Part shown: positions 9,650 to 18,319 of the stretch, in pieces
How positions within the stretch are numbered: position 1 is the first letter of the stretch
Layout of the letters: each line of letters opens with the position of its first letter
NCBI GenBank assembly: GCA_026932425.1
Contig: JAIXKN010000037.1
Location: 1-64,000 of the forward strand
Length of the DNA stretch: 64,000 nucleotides
Direction: 5' to 3'
From: Burkholderiales bacterium
GTDB taxonomy: Bacteria > Pseudomonadota > Gammaproteobacteria > Burkholderiales > Burkholderiaceae_C
The notes under the pieces: generated by a model
What the model saw: only the letters and a program-made list of their open reading frames with translations
What the model was told of the DNA's origin: nothing
The model's database searches: none
Program-made: the position numbers and the translations under genes

Positions 9650-9731
9650 GCGGCCGCCCGGAATTCATCGTCGCAGGCCAGGGAACGAAACCTGCAAACG
9701 ACGGACCCAACGCGGTTTGAGAGAACCCCGC

Positions 9732-10652
9732 ATGAACGCCCTGAACGACGCCGCCGCGGCAAGGAAGGCCGCCTTCGAGGCCAACAAGCTCTCCAAGAAG
9801 CTGCACCGCCTGGTCGGCCAGGCCATCGGCGACTTCAACATGATCGAGGACGGCGACAAGGTCATGGTCTGCCTCTCGGGGGGCAAGGACAGCCACGCGC
9901 TGCTGGACATCCTGCTCGAGATGCGCCGGCGCGCGCCGATCCGCTTCGACCTCGTCGCCGTCAACCTCGACCAGAAGCAGCCCGGCTTCCCGGCCGAGGT
10001 GCTGCCCACCTACCTGCGCTCGCTCGGCGTCCCGTTTCACATCGAGAACCAGGACACCTACTCGATCGTCAAGTCGCACGTCCCCGAGGGCAAGACGATG
10101 TGCAGCCTGTGCTCGCGGCTGCGCCGCGGCATCCTCTACCGCGTCGCGCGCGAGCTCGGCGCCACCAAGATCGCGCTGGGACATCACCGCGACGACATGG
10201 TCGTGACGCTGCTGATGAACATGTTCTTCGGCAGCCGCCTGAAAGGCATGCCGCCCAAGCTGGTGAGCGACGACGGCCAGCACGTCGTGATCCGGCCGCT
10301 GGCGTACGTGGCCGAGCGCGACCTCGAGCGCTGGGCCGAGCACCGCCAGTTCCCGATCATCCCCTGCTCGCTGTGCGGCAACCAGCCCAACCTGCAGCGC
10401 CAGCAGATCAAGGCGATGGTGCGCGAGTGGGAGAAGCAGTACCCCGGGCGCACCGACAACATGCTCACCGCGATGAGCAAGGTCGTGCCCTCGCACCTGA
10501 TGGACCGGCGCCTCTACCCCTTCGAGACGCTGCGCGCGCAGGGCGTTCCCGACCCCGAGGGCGACATCGCCTTCGACGACGAGGATCCGCACGCGCTGCT
10601 CGCGCCGCCGGCCTCGATCGAGCCCGTTCGACTGCAGAAAGGCAAGCCATGA
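9732..10652 (+). CDS. ttcA: tRNA 2-thiocytidine(32) synthetase
   Basis: A 306-residue PP-loop ATPase that thiolates C32 of certain tRNAs and carries an iron-sulfur cluster. The ATP loop is [12 protein letters not shown] (SGGKDS at 49-54). The cysteine pairs CSLC (124-127) and CSLC (212-215) are the cluster-binding and catalytic sites. [18 protein letters not shown] is another signature. The ATG at 9732 leaves an 82-base gap after folB. The stop overlaps the start of the lipoprotein gene downstream (ATGA). Confidence 0.95.
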   Translation: MNALNDAAAARKAAFEANKLSKKLHRLVGQAIGDFNMIEDGDKVMVCLSGGKDSHALLDILLEMRRRAPIRFDLVAVNLDQKQPGFPAEVLPTYLRSLGVPFHIENQDTYSIVKSHVPEGKTMCSLCSRLRRGILYRVARELGATKIALGHHRDDMVVTLLMNMFFGSRLKGMPPKLVSDDGQHVVIRPLAYVAERDLERWAEHRQFPIIPCSLCGNQPNLQRQQIKAMVREWEKQYPGRTDNMLTAMSKVVPSHLMDRRLYPFETLRAQGVPDPEGDIAFDDEDPHALLAPPASIEPVRLQKGKP

Positions 10653-11254
10653 ACCGTAGACAGCATCTGTTGGCCCTGGCCGCCTCGGCTCTCCTGGCCG
10701 GATGCGCGGCGATGAACACGGTCACCAGCGACGTGAGCAGCTTCGGCGAGTGGCCCGCCGGCCGCGCACCCGGGCGCTACGCCTTCGAGCGCCTGCCCTC
10801 GCAGCAGGCGCAGCCCGAGCAGGCGGCCGCCCTCGAACGCGCGGCAACGCAGGCGCTGTCCAAGGCCGGCTTCACGCCGGTCGACAGCGGCCAGGAGCCC
10901 GAGGTGCTGGTGCAGCTCGGCGCCCGCTTCACGCGCGTGGCCAGCCCCGTCTGGGACGATCCGCTCTGGTTCCGCGGCGGCTTCGGGCGCTACCACCGCG
11001 GCCCCTGGTTCGGGCCCGCGTGGTCGCTGGGCTGGACCTACACTGCGCCGCGCTACGAGTACGAAGTCGCCCTGCTGCTTCGCGACGCCGCCAGCGGCAG
11101 GCCGCTCTACGAGACCCGCGCAGCCAGCGACAGCACCGGCCGCCCCGACGCGGCGACGCTGGCCGCGATGTTCGAGGCCGCGATGACCGACTTCCCGCAC
11201 TCGGCGCTCAATCCGCGGCAGGTGACGGTGCAGCGCCCGTCGACGACACCCTGA
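10649..11254 (+). CDS. DUF4136 family lipoprotein
   Basis: A 201-residue protein with a lipoprotein signal peptide; the lipobox is LLAGC with the acylated Cys at residue 18. The segment [20 protein letters not shown] and a Trp/Arg/Gly-rich stretch near 105-130 are typical of DUF4136 proteins in betaproteobacteria. It is likely anchored in the outer membrane facing the periplasm. Its role is unknown. Its ATG overlaps the ttcA stop, so it is co-translated with ttcA; the next gene is convergent after 10 bases. Confidence 0.82.
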   Translation: MNRRQHLLALAASALLAGCAAMNTVTSDVSSFGEWPAGRAPGRYAFERLPSQQAQPEQAAALERAATQALSKAGFTPVDSGQEPEVLVQLGARFTRVASPVWDDPLWFRGGFGRYHRGPWFGPAWSLGWTYTAPRYEYEVALLLRDAASGRPLYETRAASDSTGRPDAATLAAMFEAAMTDFPHSALNPRQVTVQRPSTTP

Positions 11255-11264
11255 CGCGCCCGGC

Positions 11265-12146
11265 TCAGTCGGGCAGCGCAAAGGCCTGTGACGCGAGCAG
11301 CCTCAGGTCGTCGCGCCAGCCCTGGACACGTTCGCGCAGCAGTTGACGCTGCGCGGCGCTGCTGCTCTCGTGCACGCGGGCGGCCAGCGCGCAGTTGAAT
11401 TCGCGCAGCCGCTGCTGGTAGGCACGATAGGCCGGATCGGGTGAGCGCTCGACGTCGGCCAGCACCGCCCGCAGCGCGGCGATCGCGCGGGCACGGTCGG
11501 CCTGGCTGGCGACGAGCTCGCGCAGGGTCCGCAGCGTCTGGCGCTGGCGCTGCTCGCGCTCGGCCAGCCAGCGCTCGGGGTCCATCGGCGAGCTCGCGAG
11601 CGCCTGCGTGAGCAGCCGTTCCTGCGCCGCGTCCAGCCGCCCGTAGAAGAGCTCGAAGCGGTCCTGCAGGCGCCGCAGCGCGGCCGCCCGCCGCTTCTCC
11701 GGATCGGGCTGCAGGTGCTCGCGCCGCAGTTCGTCGTTGGCCTTCGCGTAGCGCTGCGCGATGTGCGCGAGCTGCGCCTCGGAAAGATCCGCCACCCACG
11801 ACGCCATCGTCGCGAGCGCCTGCTGCAGCGCGGGCTCGAGCTGCCGGCGCGCCTCGTCGGCCCAGCTGCACATCTGTGCCGGCGTGACCGAATCCAGCAA
11901 CTTGGGCTGCACGGAATCGAGCCAGGCCGCGTAGCCCTCGAGTTGGGCTTTACGATGCCACTGGAACCAGGACCGGATGTCGTCCTTGACGCGCTGGGCC
12001 TGCGCGCCGCTGAAGTCGCCGTAGCCGTCCAGCCACCACCACACCAGCGTGGGGCCGTTGTCGTAGGCCAGGCGCAGCGCGCTGCAGCCACCCAGCAGGG
12101 CCAGGCCGGTCACCAGCAACCACGCTTTCAGGATCCTCGATCGCAT
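11265..12146 (-). CDS. DUF6279 family lipoprotein
   Basis: A 293-residue predicted lipoprotein. The signal peptide ends in LALLGGC with the acylated Cys at residue 21, followed by SALRLAYDNGPTLVWWWLDGYGDF, a strong mark of this family. The rest is a long Arg/Ala/Gln-rich helical region. Function is unknown. The ATG at 12146 overlaps the divergent glmU start: the two start codons share two bases. Choosing a later start would remove the signal peptide, so this start is preferred. Confidence 0.82.
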   Translation of the reverse strand: MRSRILKAWLLVTGLALLGGCSALRLAYDNGPTLVWWWLDGYGDFSGAQAQRVKDDIRSWFQWHRKAQLEGYAAWLDSVQPKLLDSVTPAQMCSWADEARRQLEPALQQALATMASWVADLSEAQLAHIAQRYAKANDELRREHLQPDPEKRRAAALRRLQDRFELFYGRLDAAQERLLTQALASSPMDPERWLAEREQRQRQTLRTLRELVASQADRARAIAALRAVLADVERSPDPAYRAYQQRLREFNCALAARVHESSSAAQRQLLRERVQGWRDDLRLLASQAFALPD

Positions 12147-13518
12147 GGCACTCCACGTCGTCATCATGGCCGCGGGCAAGGGCACCCGCATGAAGTCGAA
12201 CCGGCCCAAGGTGCTGCATCGCCTGGGCGGGCGCCCCCTATTGCAGCATGTGCTCGACACCGCCGCGGCGCTGCGGGCAGCGCAGACGCTGGTGATCACC
12301 GGCCACGGCGCCGACGAGGTCGAGGCCTTCGTTGCCGATCGCGGTGTGCGCTGCGTGCGCCAGATGCCGCAGCTGGGCACCGGACACGCGATCCAGCAGG
12401 TGGTGCCGCACCTGCCCGACGGCGAGGGCACGGTGCTGATCCTCAACGGCGACGTGCCCCTGATCCGCGAAGCCACCGCGGCCGCGCTCGCGAGCGCCTG
12501 CGCCGACAAGGCGCTGGCGCTGCTGACCGTCGAGCTCGCCGACCCGAGCGGCTACGGCCGCATCGTGCGCGGGCCCGACGACGGCGTGATGGGGATCGTC
12601 GAGCACAAGGACGCGACCCCCGAGCAGCGCGCGATCCGCGAGATCTACACCGGCATCATGGCCGCACCGCTGCCGGCGCTCAAGCGCTGGGTGATGGCGC
12701 TCACGAACGACAACGCGCAGCGCGAGTACTACCTGACCGACATCGTCGCGATGGCGGTTGCCGAAGGCGTGCCGGTGCTGGCGCAGGGCGTGGCCGACGA
12801 CACCGAGGTGCTCGGCGTGAACAGCCCGCTGCAGCTCGCCGAGCTCGAGCGCCGCCTGCAGCGGCGTCTGGCCGAAGCGCAGATGGAGGCCGGCGTGCGC
12901 CTGGCCGACCCGGCGCGCTTCGATGTCCGCGGGACTCTGTCCTGCGGCGAGGATGTCGAGATCGACGTCGGCTGCGTCTTCGAGGGCACGGTGCGCGTGG
13001 GCAGCGGCGTCTCGATCGGCGCGCACTGCATGATCCGCGACGCGGAGATCGGCGACGGCGCGGTGATCCACCCCTTCACGCACGTCGAGGGCGCACGCAT
13101 CGGCGCGGGCGCCCTGGTGGGCCCGTACGCGCGGCTGCGCCCTGGGGCCGAGCTGGGCCCCGAGGTGCACATCGGCAACTTCGTCGAGGTGAAGAACTCG
13201 ACGCTGGGCCCCGGCGCCAAGGCCAACCACCTCGCCTATCTCGGTGACGCGACCGTCGGCGCACGCGTCAACTTCGGCGCGGGCAGCATCACCGCGAATT
13301 ACGACGGCGCCAACAAGCACCGCACGGTGATCGAGGACGACGTGCACGTCGGGAGCAACTGCGTGCTCGTCGCGCCGGTGACGATCGGCGTCGGCGCGAC
13401 GATCGCCGGCGGCTCGACGATCGCGCGGCCGGCGCCGGCCGGCCAGCTCACGGTGGCACGGGCACGGCAGTTGAGCGTGCCGACCTGGAAGCGGCCACAG
13501 AAGGCGAAGAAGGCCTGA
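12145..13518 (+). CDS. glmU: bifunctional N-acetylglucosamine-1-phosphate uridyltransferase / glucosamine-1-phosphate acetyltransferase
   Basis: A 457-residue cytoplasmic enzyme making UDP-GlcNAc for peptidoglycan and LPS. The N-terminal uridyltransferase domain has IMAAGKGTRMKS and LNGDVPLI. The C-terminal acetyltransferase domain (from ~250) is a left-handed beta helix of hexapeptide repeats, ending in GVGATIAGGSTIA. Family similarity starts at the second residue, which fixes the ATG at 12145. Because that codon overlaps the start of the divergent lipoprotein gene, its promoter must lie inside that gene. Confidence 0.96.
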   Translation: MALHVVIMAAGKGTRMKSNRPKVLHRLGGRPLLQHVLDTAAALRAAQTLVITGHGADEVEAFVADRGVRCVRQMPQLGTGHAIQQVVPHLPDGEGTVLILNGDVPLIREATAAALASACADKALALLTVELADPSGYGRIVRGPDDGVMGIVEHKDATPEQRAIREIYTGIMAAPLPALKRWVMALTNDNAQREYYLTDIVAMAVAEGVPVLAQGVADDTEVLGVNSPLQLAELERRLQRRLAEAQMEAGVRLADPARFDVRGTLSCGEDVEIDVGCVFEGTVRVGSGVSIGAHCMIRDAEIGDGAVIHPFTHVEGARIGAGALVGPYARLRPGAELGPEVHIGNFVEVKNSTLGPGAKANHLAYLGDATVGARVNFGAGSITANYDGANKHRTVIEDDVHVGSNCVLVAPVTIGVGATIAGGSTIARPAPAGQLTVARARQLSVPTWKRPQKAKKA

Positions 13519-13522
13519 GTCT

Positions 13523-13542
13523 GCGGGGCGGCAGCGCCCCGC
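13523..13542 (+). terminator. GC-rich hairpin after glmU
   Basis: A perfect 8-bp inverted repeat, GCGGGGCG and CGCCCCGC, with a 4-base loop lies five bases after the glmU stop. No T tract follows, so it may act as a transcript-stabilising hairpin or a weak terminator between glmU and the convergent udg gene. Confidence 0.35.
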
Positions 13543-13611
13543 GCGAGCGCGACGGCTGCGGAACCAGGGGGTGCTGCGCGCCGTACGACCGGTCCGGCGG
13601 CGCTGCGCCCT

Positions 13612-14475
13612 CTATTCGGGGTCCCCGGCTTCCTCGACGACCTGCGCTGCCAGGCACAGGTCATCCCAGGCCCTGGACTTGTCGGCCGGATTGCGCAGCA
13701 GGTAGGCCGGGTGGTAGGTCACGACCAGCGGCACGCCTTGATAGCGATGCACCTGGCCGCGCAGCTTGCCCACCGGCGCATCGGTACGCAGCAAGGACTG
13801 GATCGCGAAGCGCCCCATCGCCAGGATGATGCGCGGCTGCACGAGCGCGATCTGGCGCATCAGGAAGGGCTCGCAGGCCTGCATCTCGGCGGGTTGCGGG
13901 TTGCGGTTGCGCGGCGGCCGGCACTTGAGCGTGTTGGCGATGAAGACGCGCTGCGAAGGCGGATGCGGCCCGTCGACCGCGCGCGTGAGCGAGAGCGCCG
14001 CGAGCATCCGGTCCAGCAGCTGGCCGGCCGGGCCGACGAAAGGCTCGCCCTGCAGATCCTCCTGCTCGCCGGGGGCCTCGCCGACCACCATCCAGTGCGC
14101 GCGCTCGTGGCCGACGCCGAACACCGCCTGCCGCCGCGTGCGGTGCAGCTCGCAGGCCTGGCATTGCGCCACCGCGGCACGCAGCGCGGTCCAGTCGAGC
14201 GTCCGGATGCGGCGGCTGCGCTCGTCGTCGGCACCATCCACGAGAGCGTCCATCGCCACGGGCGCAGCGGCAGGCGCAGGCGCGGGCTGTGGCGCGACAG
14301 ACGCGCGAGGCGGCACGCTGCCGCGCTCCGTGGCGTGCCCGGTCGTGCCGTCGACCGCCACATCGGTTGCAAGCCCAGCATGCGGCCGCTCGGGCGTCAC
14401 GCCCGCTTCGGGCCGCGACCACACCTGCAGGCCCATCAGCCGCAGCATGCGACGCTGACGCTCGCTCCAGTTCAT
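13612..14475 (-). CDS. uracil-DNA glycosylase, family 4 (iron-sulfur)
   Basis: A 287-residue DNA repair enzyme removing uracil from DNA. The C-terminal ~190 residues hold the catalytic domain: four cluster-binding cysteines (105, 108, 185, 201), GEAPGEQED at 132-140, and VTYHPAYLLR. The N-terminal ~95 residues are low-complexity and rich in Ala and Pro, as in related betaproteobacterial proteins. The ATG at 14475 overlaps the rimI stop (ATGA), making it the last gene of a tsaB-rimI-udg operon. Confidence 0.9.
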   Translation of the reverse strand: MNWSERQRRMLRLMGLQVWSRPEAGVTPERPHAGLATDVAVDGTTGHATERGSVPPRASVAPQPAPAPAAAPVAMDALVDGADDERSRRIRTLDWTALRAAVAQCQACELHRTRRQAVFGVGHERAHWMVVGEAPGEQEDLQGEPFVGPAGQLLDRMLAALSLTRAVDGPHPPSQRVFIANTLKCRPPRNRNPQPAEMQACEPFLMRQIALVQPRIILAMGRFAIQSLLRTDAPVGKLRGQVHRYQGVPLVVTYHPAYLLRNPADKSRAWDDLCLAAQVVEEAGDPE

Positions 14476-14978
14476 CGCGAACCCACGCAATCCGGTCCGG
14501 CGGCCGACGCAAGCGTCAGCCGCATCACGACCGCGTCCTCACGGGCGCCGTGCGCGGCGGGGTAGTAGCGCAGGCGCCGGCCGATCTCGACGAAGCCGAA
14601 GCGCTCGTAGATCTGCCGTGCGCGCGCGTTGCCCGCGCGCACCTCGAGCAGCAGACTCGCCGCCGGCAGCGCCCGGCAGCGGTCGACGACGGTACGCAGC
14701 AGTGCAAGCCCATGGCCCCGGCGCTGCGCCGAAGGGGCCACCGTGAGGTTGAGCAGGTGCATCTCGTCGACACCCGGCATCGCGACGAAATAGCCGATCA
14801 CGTGATCGTCGTCGTCCACCAGCACCTCGGCGAGGTAACCGGCAGCGAGCGAATCGACGAAGTTGCCTTGCGTCCAGGGGAAGCCGTAGACGCCCTGCTC
14901 GACCGCGACGACGCGCGGCAGGTCGTCGCACCGCATCGGCCGCAGCACGATGCCGGCGGCAGGCGGCGAGCGCTTCAT
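14472..14978 (-). CDS. rimI: ribosomal protein S18 alanine N-acetyltransferase-like GNAT protein
   Basis: A 168-residue GNAT-fold acetyltransferase. RimI acetylates the N-terminal Ala of protein S18 and possibly other proteins. NLTVAPSAQRRGHGLALL is the acetyl-CoA binding motif A (Q/R-x-x-G-x-G/A), and EVRAGNARARQIYERFGF is the motif B region typical of RimI. Both ends overlap neighbours by four bases (tsaB upstream, udg downstream). Association with tsaB is common, which supports the name. Confidence 0.9.
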   Translation of the reverse strand: MKRSPPAAGIVLRPMRCDDLPRVVAVEQGVYGFPWTQGNFVDSLAAGYLAEVLVDDDDHVIGYFVAMPGVDEMHLLNLTVAPSAQRRGHGLALLRTVVDRCRALPAASLLLEVRAGNARARQIYERFGFVEIGRRLRYYPAAHGAREDAVVMRLTLASAAGPDCVGSR

Positions 14979-15703
14979 CGGGCGGCCGCTGCGCGTTCGG
15001 CGGTCGTCAGCGCCACCTTGTCGCGCAGGTAGAGCGGCAGCGCCTGCGCGGCATCGATCCCGGCGCCCTCGCGCCAGGCCCGGTCGACGAGCGCGATCAG
15101 GGCCGCAGCGCGTTCGTGCCCGGCCCGAACGCGACGCGGGGGTGGGCATGCGCGCAGCAGGGCATCGGCCGACAAGTCCAGGGCCGAACCGGTGCACCAC
15201 TGCGGCGGGGATTCGGCCCAGGCCTCGTCGAGCGCCTCGGGCGCCCACAAGCCGGGTGACTGCAGGGCCTGCCAATGGCCTTCATGCCCGCGCTCCTGCT
15301 GCCAAAGATAGCGGCCCGCATAGGTCTCGCCCATCCGGGCGTCCATCGCCACACCGAGGTCGACGGATGCCCTGCCGCCGAGGTGCCGGCGCGCCTGTTC
15401 GGCGACGATCAACAGGCTGTCGACCGGGACGACCGGACAGCCGAGCCCGAGGGCCAGGCCCTGTGCCACGGCACAGCTGGTGCGCAGCCCGGTGAAGGCG
15501 CCGGGTCCGCGTCCGAAACCCACGGCAGCGACGTCGGACCAATGGGCACCCGCGCGCTCGAGCAGGGCCTGCAGCGTCGGCAGCAGCGCCGCCGATGCCG
15601 CTGCGCCGCCGGGCGCGTCCTCGGTGAAGCGCCCGCGCGGGGTTTGCACGGCCACCGCCATGCACTCGGTCGAGGTATCGAAGGCCAGCAGGGTGTCGGG
15701 CAT
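14975..15703 (-). CDS. tsaB: tRNA t6A37 threonylcarbamoyl transfer protein TsaB
   Basis: A 242-residue ASKHA-fold protein, a non-catalytic partner of TsaD in making t6A37 in ANN-decoding tRNAs. The N-terminus LLAFDTSTECMAVAV and the segment GFGRGPGAFTGLRTSCAVAQGLA are characteristic. The start at 15703 places the conserved strand six residues from the N-terminus; a longer frame upstream is not conserved-looking. It heads the tsaB-rimI-udg operon and is divergent from dacB with 54 bases between. Confidence 0.93.
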   Translation of the reverse strand: MPDTLLAFDTSTECMAVAVQTPRGRFTEDAPGGAAASAALLPTLQALLERAGAHWSDVAAVGFGRGPGAFTGLRTSCAVAQGLALGLGCPVVPVDSLLIVAEQARRHLGGRASVDLGVAMDARMGETYAGRYLWQQERGHEGHWQALQSPGLWAPEALDEAWAESPPQWCTGSALDLSADALLRACPPPRRVRAGHERAAALIALVDRAWREGAGIDAAQALPLYLRDKVALTTAERAAAAR

Positions 15704-15757
15704 CGTGGGCTGGGGCGCCGGCGTGCGGTCGAGTTTAGCCGTGCCATCATTCCAGGC

Positions 15758-17275
15758 ATGGCGCATCCGTCCCCGCGCACGTCCGCGCCGTCCGGTCTGT
15801 GCCGGGTGGCCTGCTCACCGGCACGACGCGTGGTCGCAGGCCTGGGCTTGCTGCTCGCCGCGCTCACGGCTTTCGGCAGCGCGGCCACGGCCGCGAGTGC
15901 CGGCGGCACCGAGCCGGCGGACACCCCCCTGCCCATCGCCGTGGTACGCGAGCTGCAGCGCGTGCGCATCCCGGCCCAGGCCCTGAGTGCCGTCGTGCAG
16001 GAAGCGGGCAGCGGCCGCACCCTGCTCTCGCTGCGGGCGTCTGTGCCGGTCAACCCGGCGTCGCTGGCCAAGCTGTTCACGACCGCCGCGGCGCTCGATC
16101 AGCTCGGGCCGGCGTGGACCTGGCGCACTCCGGTCTGGCTGATGGGTCCGGTACGCGACGGCATGCTCGACGGGTCGCTGCACCTCAAGGGCAGCGGCGA
16201 CCCCAAGCTGGTGCTGGAGCAGCTCTGGCTGCTGCTGCGGCGCGTGCAGCAGCTGGGCGTGCGCGAGATCCGCGGCGACATCGTCCTCGACGGCAGCGCC
16301 TTCGCCGCTGCCAGCGGCGACCCCGGCGACTTCGACGGCGAGACGCTGCGGCCCTACAACGTGCGCCCGGACGCGCTGCTGCTGAACTACAAGAGCACGA
16401 TCTTCACTTTCGTCCCGGACGCCGCTGCCGGCCACGCGCGGGTCCTGAGCGAACCGCCGCTGGCCGGCACGACGGTCGACGCGCAGGTGCCGCTCGCCGC
16501 CGGTGCCTGCGGCGACTGGCGCGCACGGCTCGAGGCGAGCTTTGCCGATGCCGCACGCGTGCGCTTTGCCGGCAGCTACCCGGCGGCCTGCGGCGAGCGC
16601 AGCTGGCCGGTGGCCGACGCCCGACCCGCGACCTACAACGCGCGGCTGCTCGCCGGCCTCTGGCGCGAGATGGGCGGACGACTGGGCGGCACGGTGCGCG
16701 AGGGACCGGCGCCGCAGGGCGTGCCGCCGAGCTTCGAGCACCGCTCACCACCGCTGCTGGACGTCGTGCGCGACATCAACAAGTACAGCAGCAACGTGAT
16801 GGCGCAGCAGCTCTTCCTGACGCTGGCGCTGCAGCAGGAGCCTTCGCAGCCGGCGAGCGAAGCCGGCGCGCGCGCGGCGCTGCGGAGCTGGGTCACATCC
16901 CGGCTGGGGGATCCGGGTGACGAACTCGTCGTCGACAACGGCTCCGGACTCGCGCGCGAGGGGCGCAGCTCGGCGCGCCTGCTCGCACACCTGCTGCAGC
17001 AGGCCGACGCGAGTCCCTGGGCCGCAGAGTTCGCGAGCTCACTGCCGATCCTCGGCGCCGACGGCACGCTGCGCAACGCCCGCCCCGGCAGCGGCGACGC
17101 GCACTTGAAGACCGGTTCGCTCAAGGACGTGGCCGGGCTTGCCGGCTATGTGCGGGCGGAGAGCGGCCGCCGCTACGTGCTGGTGGCGATCGTCAACCAC
17201 GCCCAGGCGAACGCCGCGAGGCCGGCGCTGCAGGCGCTGGTGCAGTGGACGATGCGCGAGGCAGGCGCACGCTGA
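15758..17275 (+). CDS. dacB: D-alanyl-D-alanine carboxypeptidase / endopeptidase (PBP4)
   Basis: A 505-residue periplasmic penicillin-binding protein of class C. After a signal peptide (residues ~1-48) come the three active-site motifs: SLAK with Ser102 and Lys105, SSN at 344-346, and KTGS at 451-454. The ~200 residues between the first two contain the extra domains of PBP4. It trims pentapeptides or cleaves cross-links in peptidoglycan. Length and motif spacing are normal. Confidence 0.93.
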   Translation: MAHPSPRTSAPSGLCRVACSPARRVVAGLGLLLAALTAFGSAATAASAGGTEPADTPLPIAVVRELQRVRIPAQALSAVVQEAGSGRTLLSLRASVPVNPASLAKLFTTAAALDQLGPAWTWRTPVWLMGPVRDGMLDGSLHLKGSGDPKLVLEQLWLLLRRVQQLGVREIRGDIVLDGSAFAAASGDPGDFDGETLRPYNVRPDALLLNYKSTIFTFVPDAAAGHARVLSEPPLAGTTVDAQVPLAAGACGDWRARLEASFADAARVRFAGSYPAACGERSWPVADARPATYNARLLAGLWREMGGRLGGTVREGPAPQGVPPSFEHRSPPLLDVVRDINKYSSNVMAQQLFLTLALQQEPSQPASEAGARAALRSWVTSRLGDPGDELVVDNGSGLAREGRSSARLLAHLLQQADASPWAAEFASSLPILGADGTLRNARPGSGDAHLKTGSLKDVAGLAGYVRAESGRRYVLVAIVNHAQANAARPALQALVQWTMREAGAR

Positions 17276-17287
17276 GCCCGAGACCGG

Positions 17288-17308
17288 CCCGCAGCGATGC
17301 ACTGCGGG
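17288..17308. terminator. inverted repeat between dacB and a convergent lipoprotein gene
   Basis: CCCGCAG and CTGCGGG form a perfect 7-bp stem with a 7-base loop, 12 bases after the dacB stop. It sits between two convergent genes and could end transcription from both sides, but no T tract is present on either strand. Confidence 0.3.
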
Positions 17309-17328
17309 AGCGCAGCGGGCAGAAAACC

Positions 17329-18279
17329 TCAGAACGGGTTGTTGGCCACGCGCGCGACCGCCAGGTTGCCCAGGTAGAGCTGACCACCAAAGGCCAGGCG
17401 TCGATCGTCGGCCCAGAGCCAGCTTGACGAGTTGCCGGACTCGACCAGCGTCCGATCGGTGCAATCGGGCAGGGCCACGGTACAGACCGGACTCGTCGCG
17501 TTCTTCACCCCATAGGGCGAAGGCGCGCGCGCGATCGCCTGCACGATCTCGTCGGCCAGGACCAGCCCGACGTACCGGCCGTCATTGACGATCGTCGTGC
17601 GGATGCGCCCGTTGAAGGCTGCCACCAGGCGGGAGATGAGCGCTGCGCGGTCGGTGTCGGTGTGCGCCGCCTGCTCCGCGAGCGCATAGGGCGAGAGCCC
17701 GAGATCGGGGATGGTCGAGACGACGACGCGGGGACCGAGCTCGATCAGATGGTTGACCAGCATGCCGACACGCACGCCGAGCTCGCGGGCTTGGGCGACC
17801 AGCTCCTCCTCGCTGCGCCGCGGGTAGTCGGCGTAGAGCGCCAGGATGTCGTTGCCGCCGGCCATCACGGTGACCAGCGACTTCTCGGCAAAGCCCCCGT
17901 CGGCAAGCTGCGCGTCGATCTGCGCCTCGATGTCGCCCACGCGTGCGCCGGCGCTCGCCCGCATCTGCGCGCGGAACTCGGTGGCACCTCCGGGGTTGCA
18001 TTCGGCGAAGACGAAACCGAAGCGGTTGGCCACCGCCTGGGTCCAGATCGGCTGCAGCGTGCAGTCGAGCGCCCCCGTGTTCGCGTTATGCGGGTTGACG
18101 GTGTAGCGACGGCCCTGCGCGTCGATCAGACTCGATTCATCGCCCAGCACCACGTACTGCGCGGGCTTGAAGGGCTCGATCTGCGAAGTGCCGCCGCCGC
18201 AGGCGGTCAACAGGATGGCTGCAGTGCCGGCAGTGCACGCCAAGCGTGCGAGCTGCGCCATGCGACGCCCAGGATTCAT
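17329..18279 (-). CDS. GDSL/SGNH-like lipoprotein with altered catalytic residues
   Basis: A 316-residue predicted lipoprotein; the lipobox is LLTAC with Cys27. The fold is suggested by VVLGDESS (block I, 43-50), AGGNDILAL (block III, Gly141-Asp144) and WADDRRLAFGG near the end (block V). In active GDSL esterases block I reads GDS and block V carries DxxH; here the Ser is displaced by one position and no His is present. It may be inactive, or use a shifted Ser. It is convergent with dacB. Confidence 0.72.
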   Translation of the reverse strand: MNPGRRMAQLARLACTAGTAAILLTACGGGTSQIEPFKPAQYVVLGDESSLIDAQGRRYTVNPHNANTGALDCTLQPIWTQAVANRFGFVFAECNPGGATEFRAQMRASAGARVGDIEAQIDAQLADGGFAEKSLVTVMAGGNDILALYADYPRRSEEELVAQARELGVRVGMLVNHLIELGPRVVVSTIPDLGLSPYALAEQAAHTDTDRAALISRLVAAFNGRIRTTIVNDGRYVGLVLADEIVQAIARAPSPYGVKNATSPVCTVALPDCTDRTLVESGNSSSWLWADDRRLAFGGQLYLGNLAVARVANNPF

Positions 18280-18319
18280 CGATCGACTCCGAAGTTTGCG
18301 CAGCGGTCGCGGACAGCGC

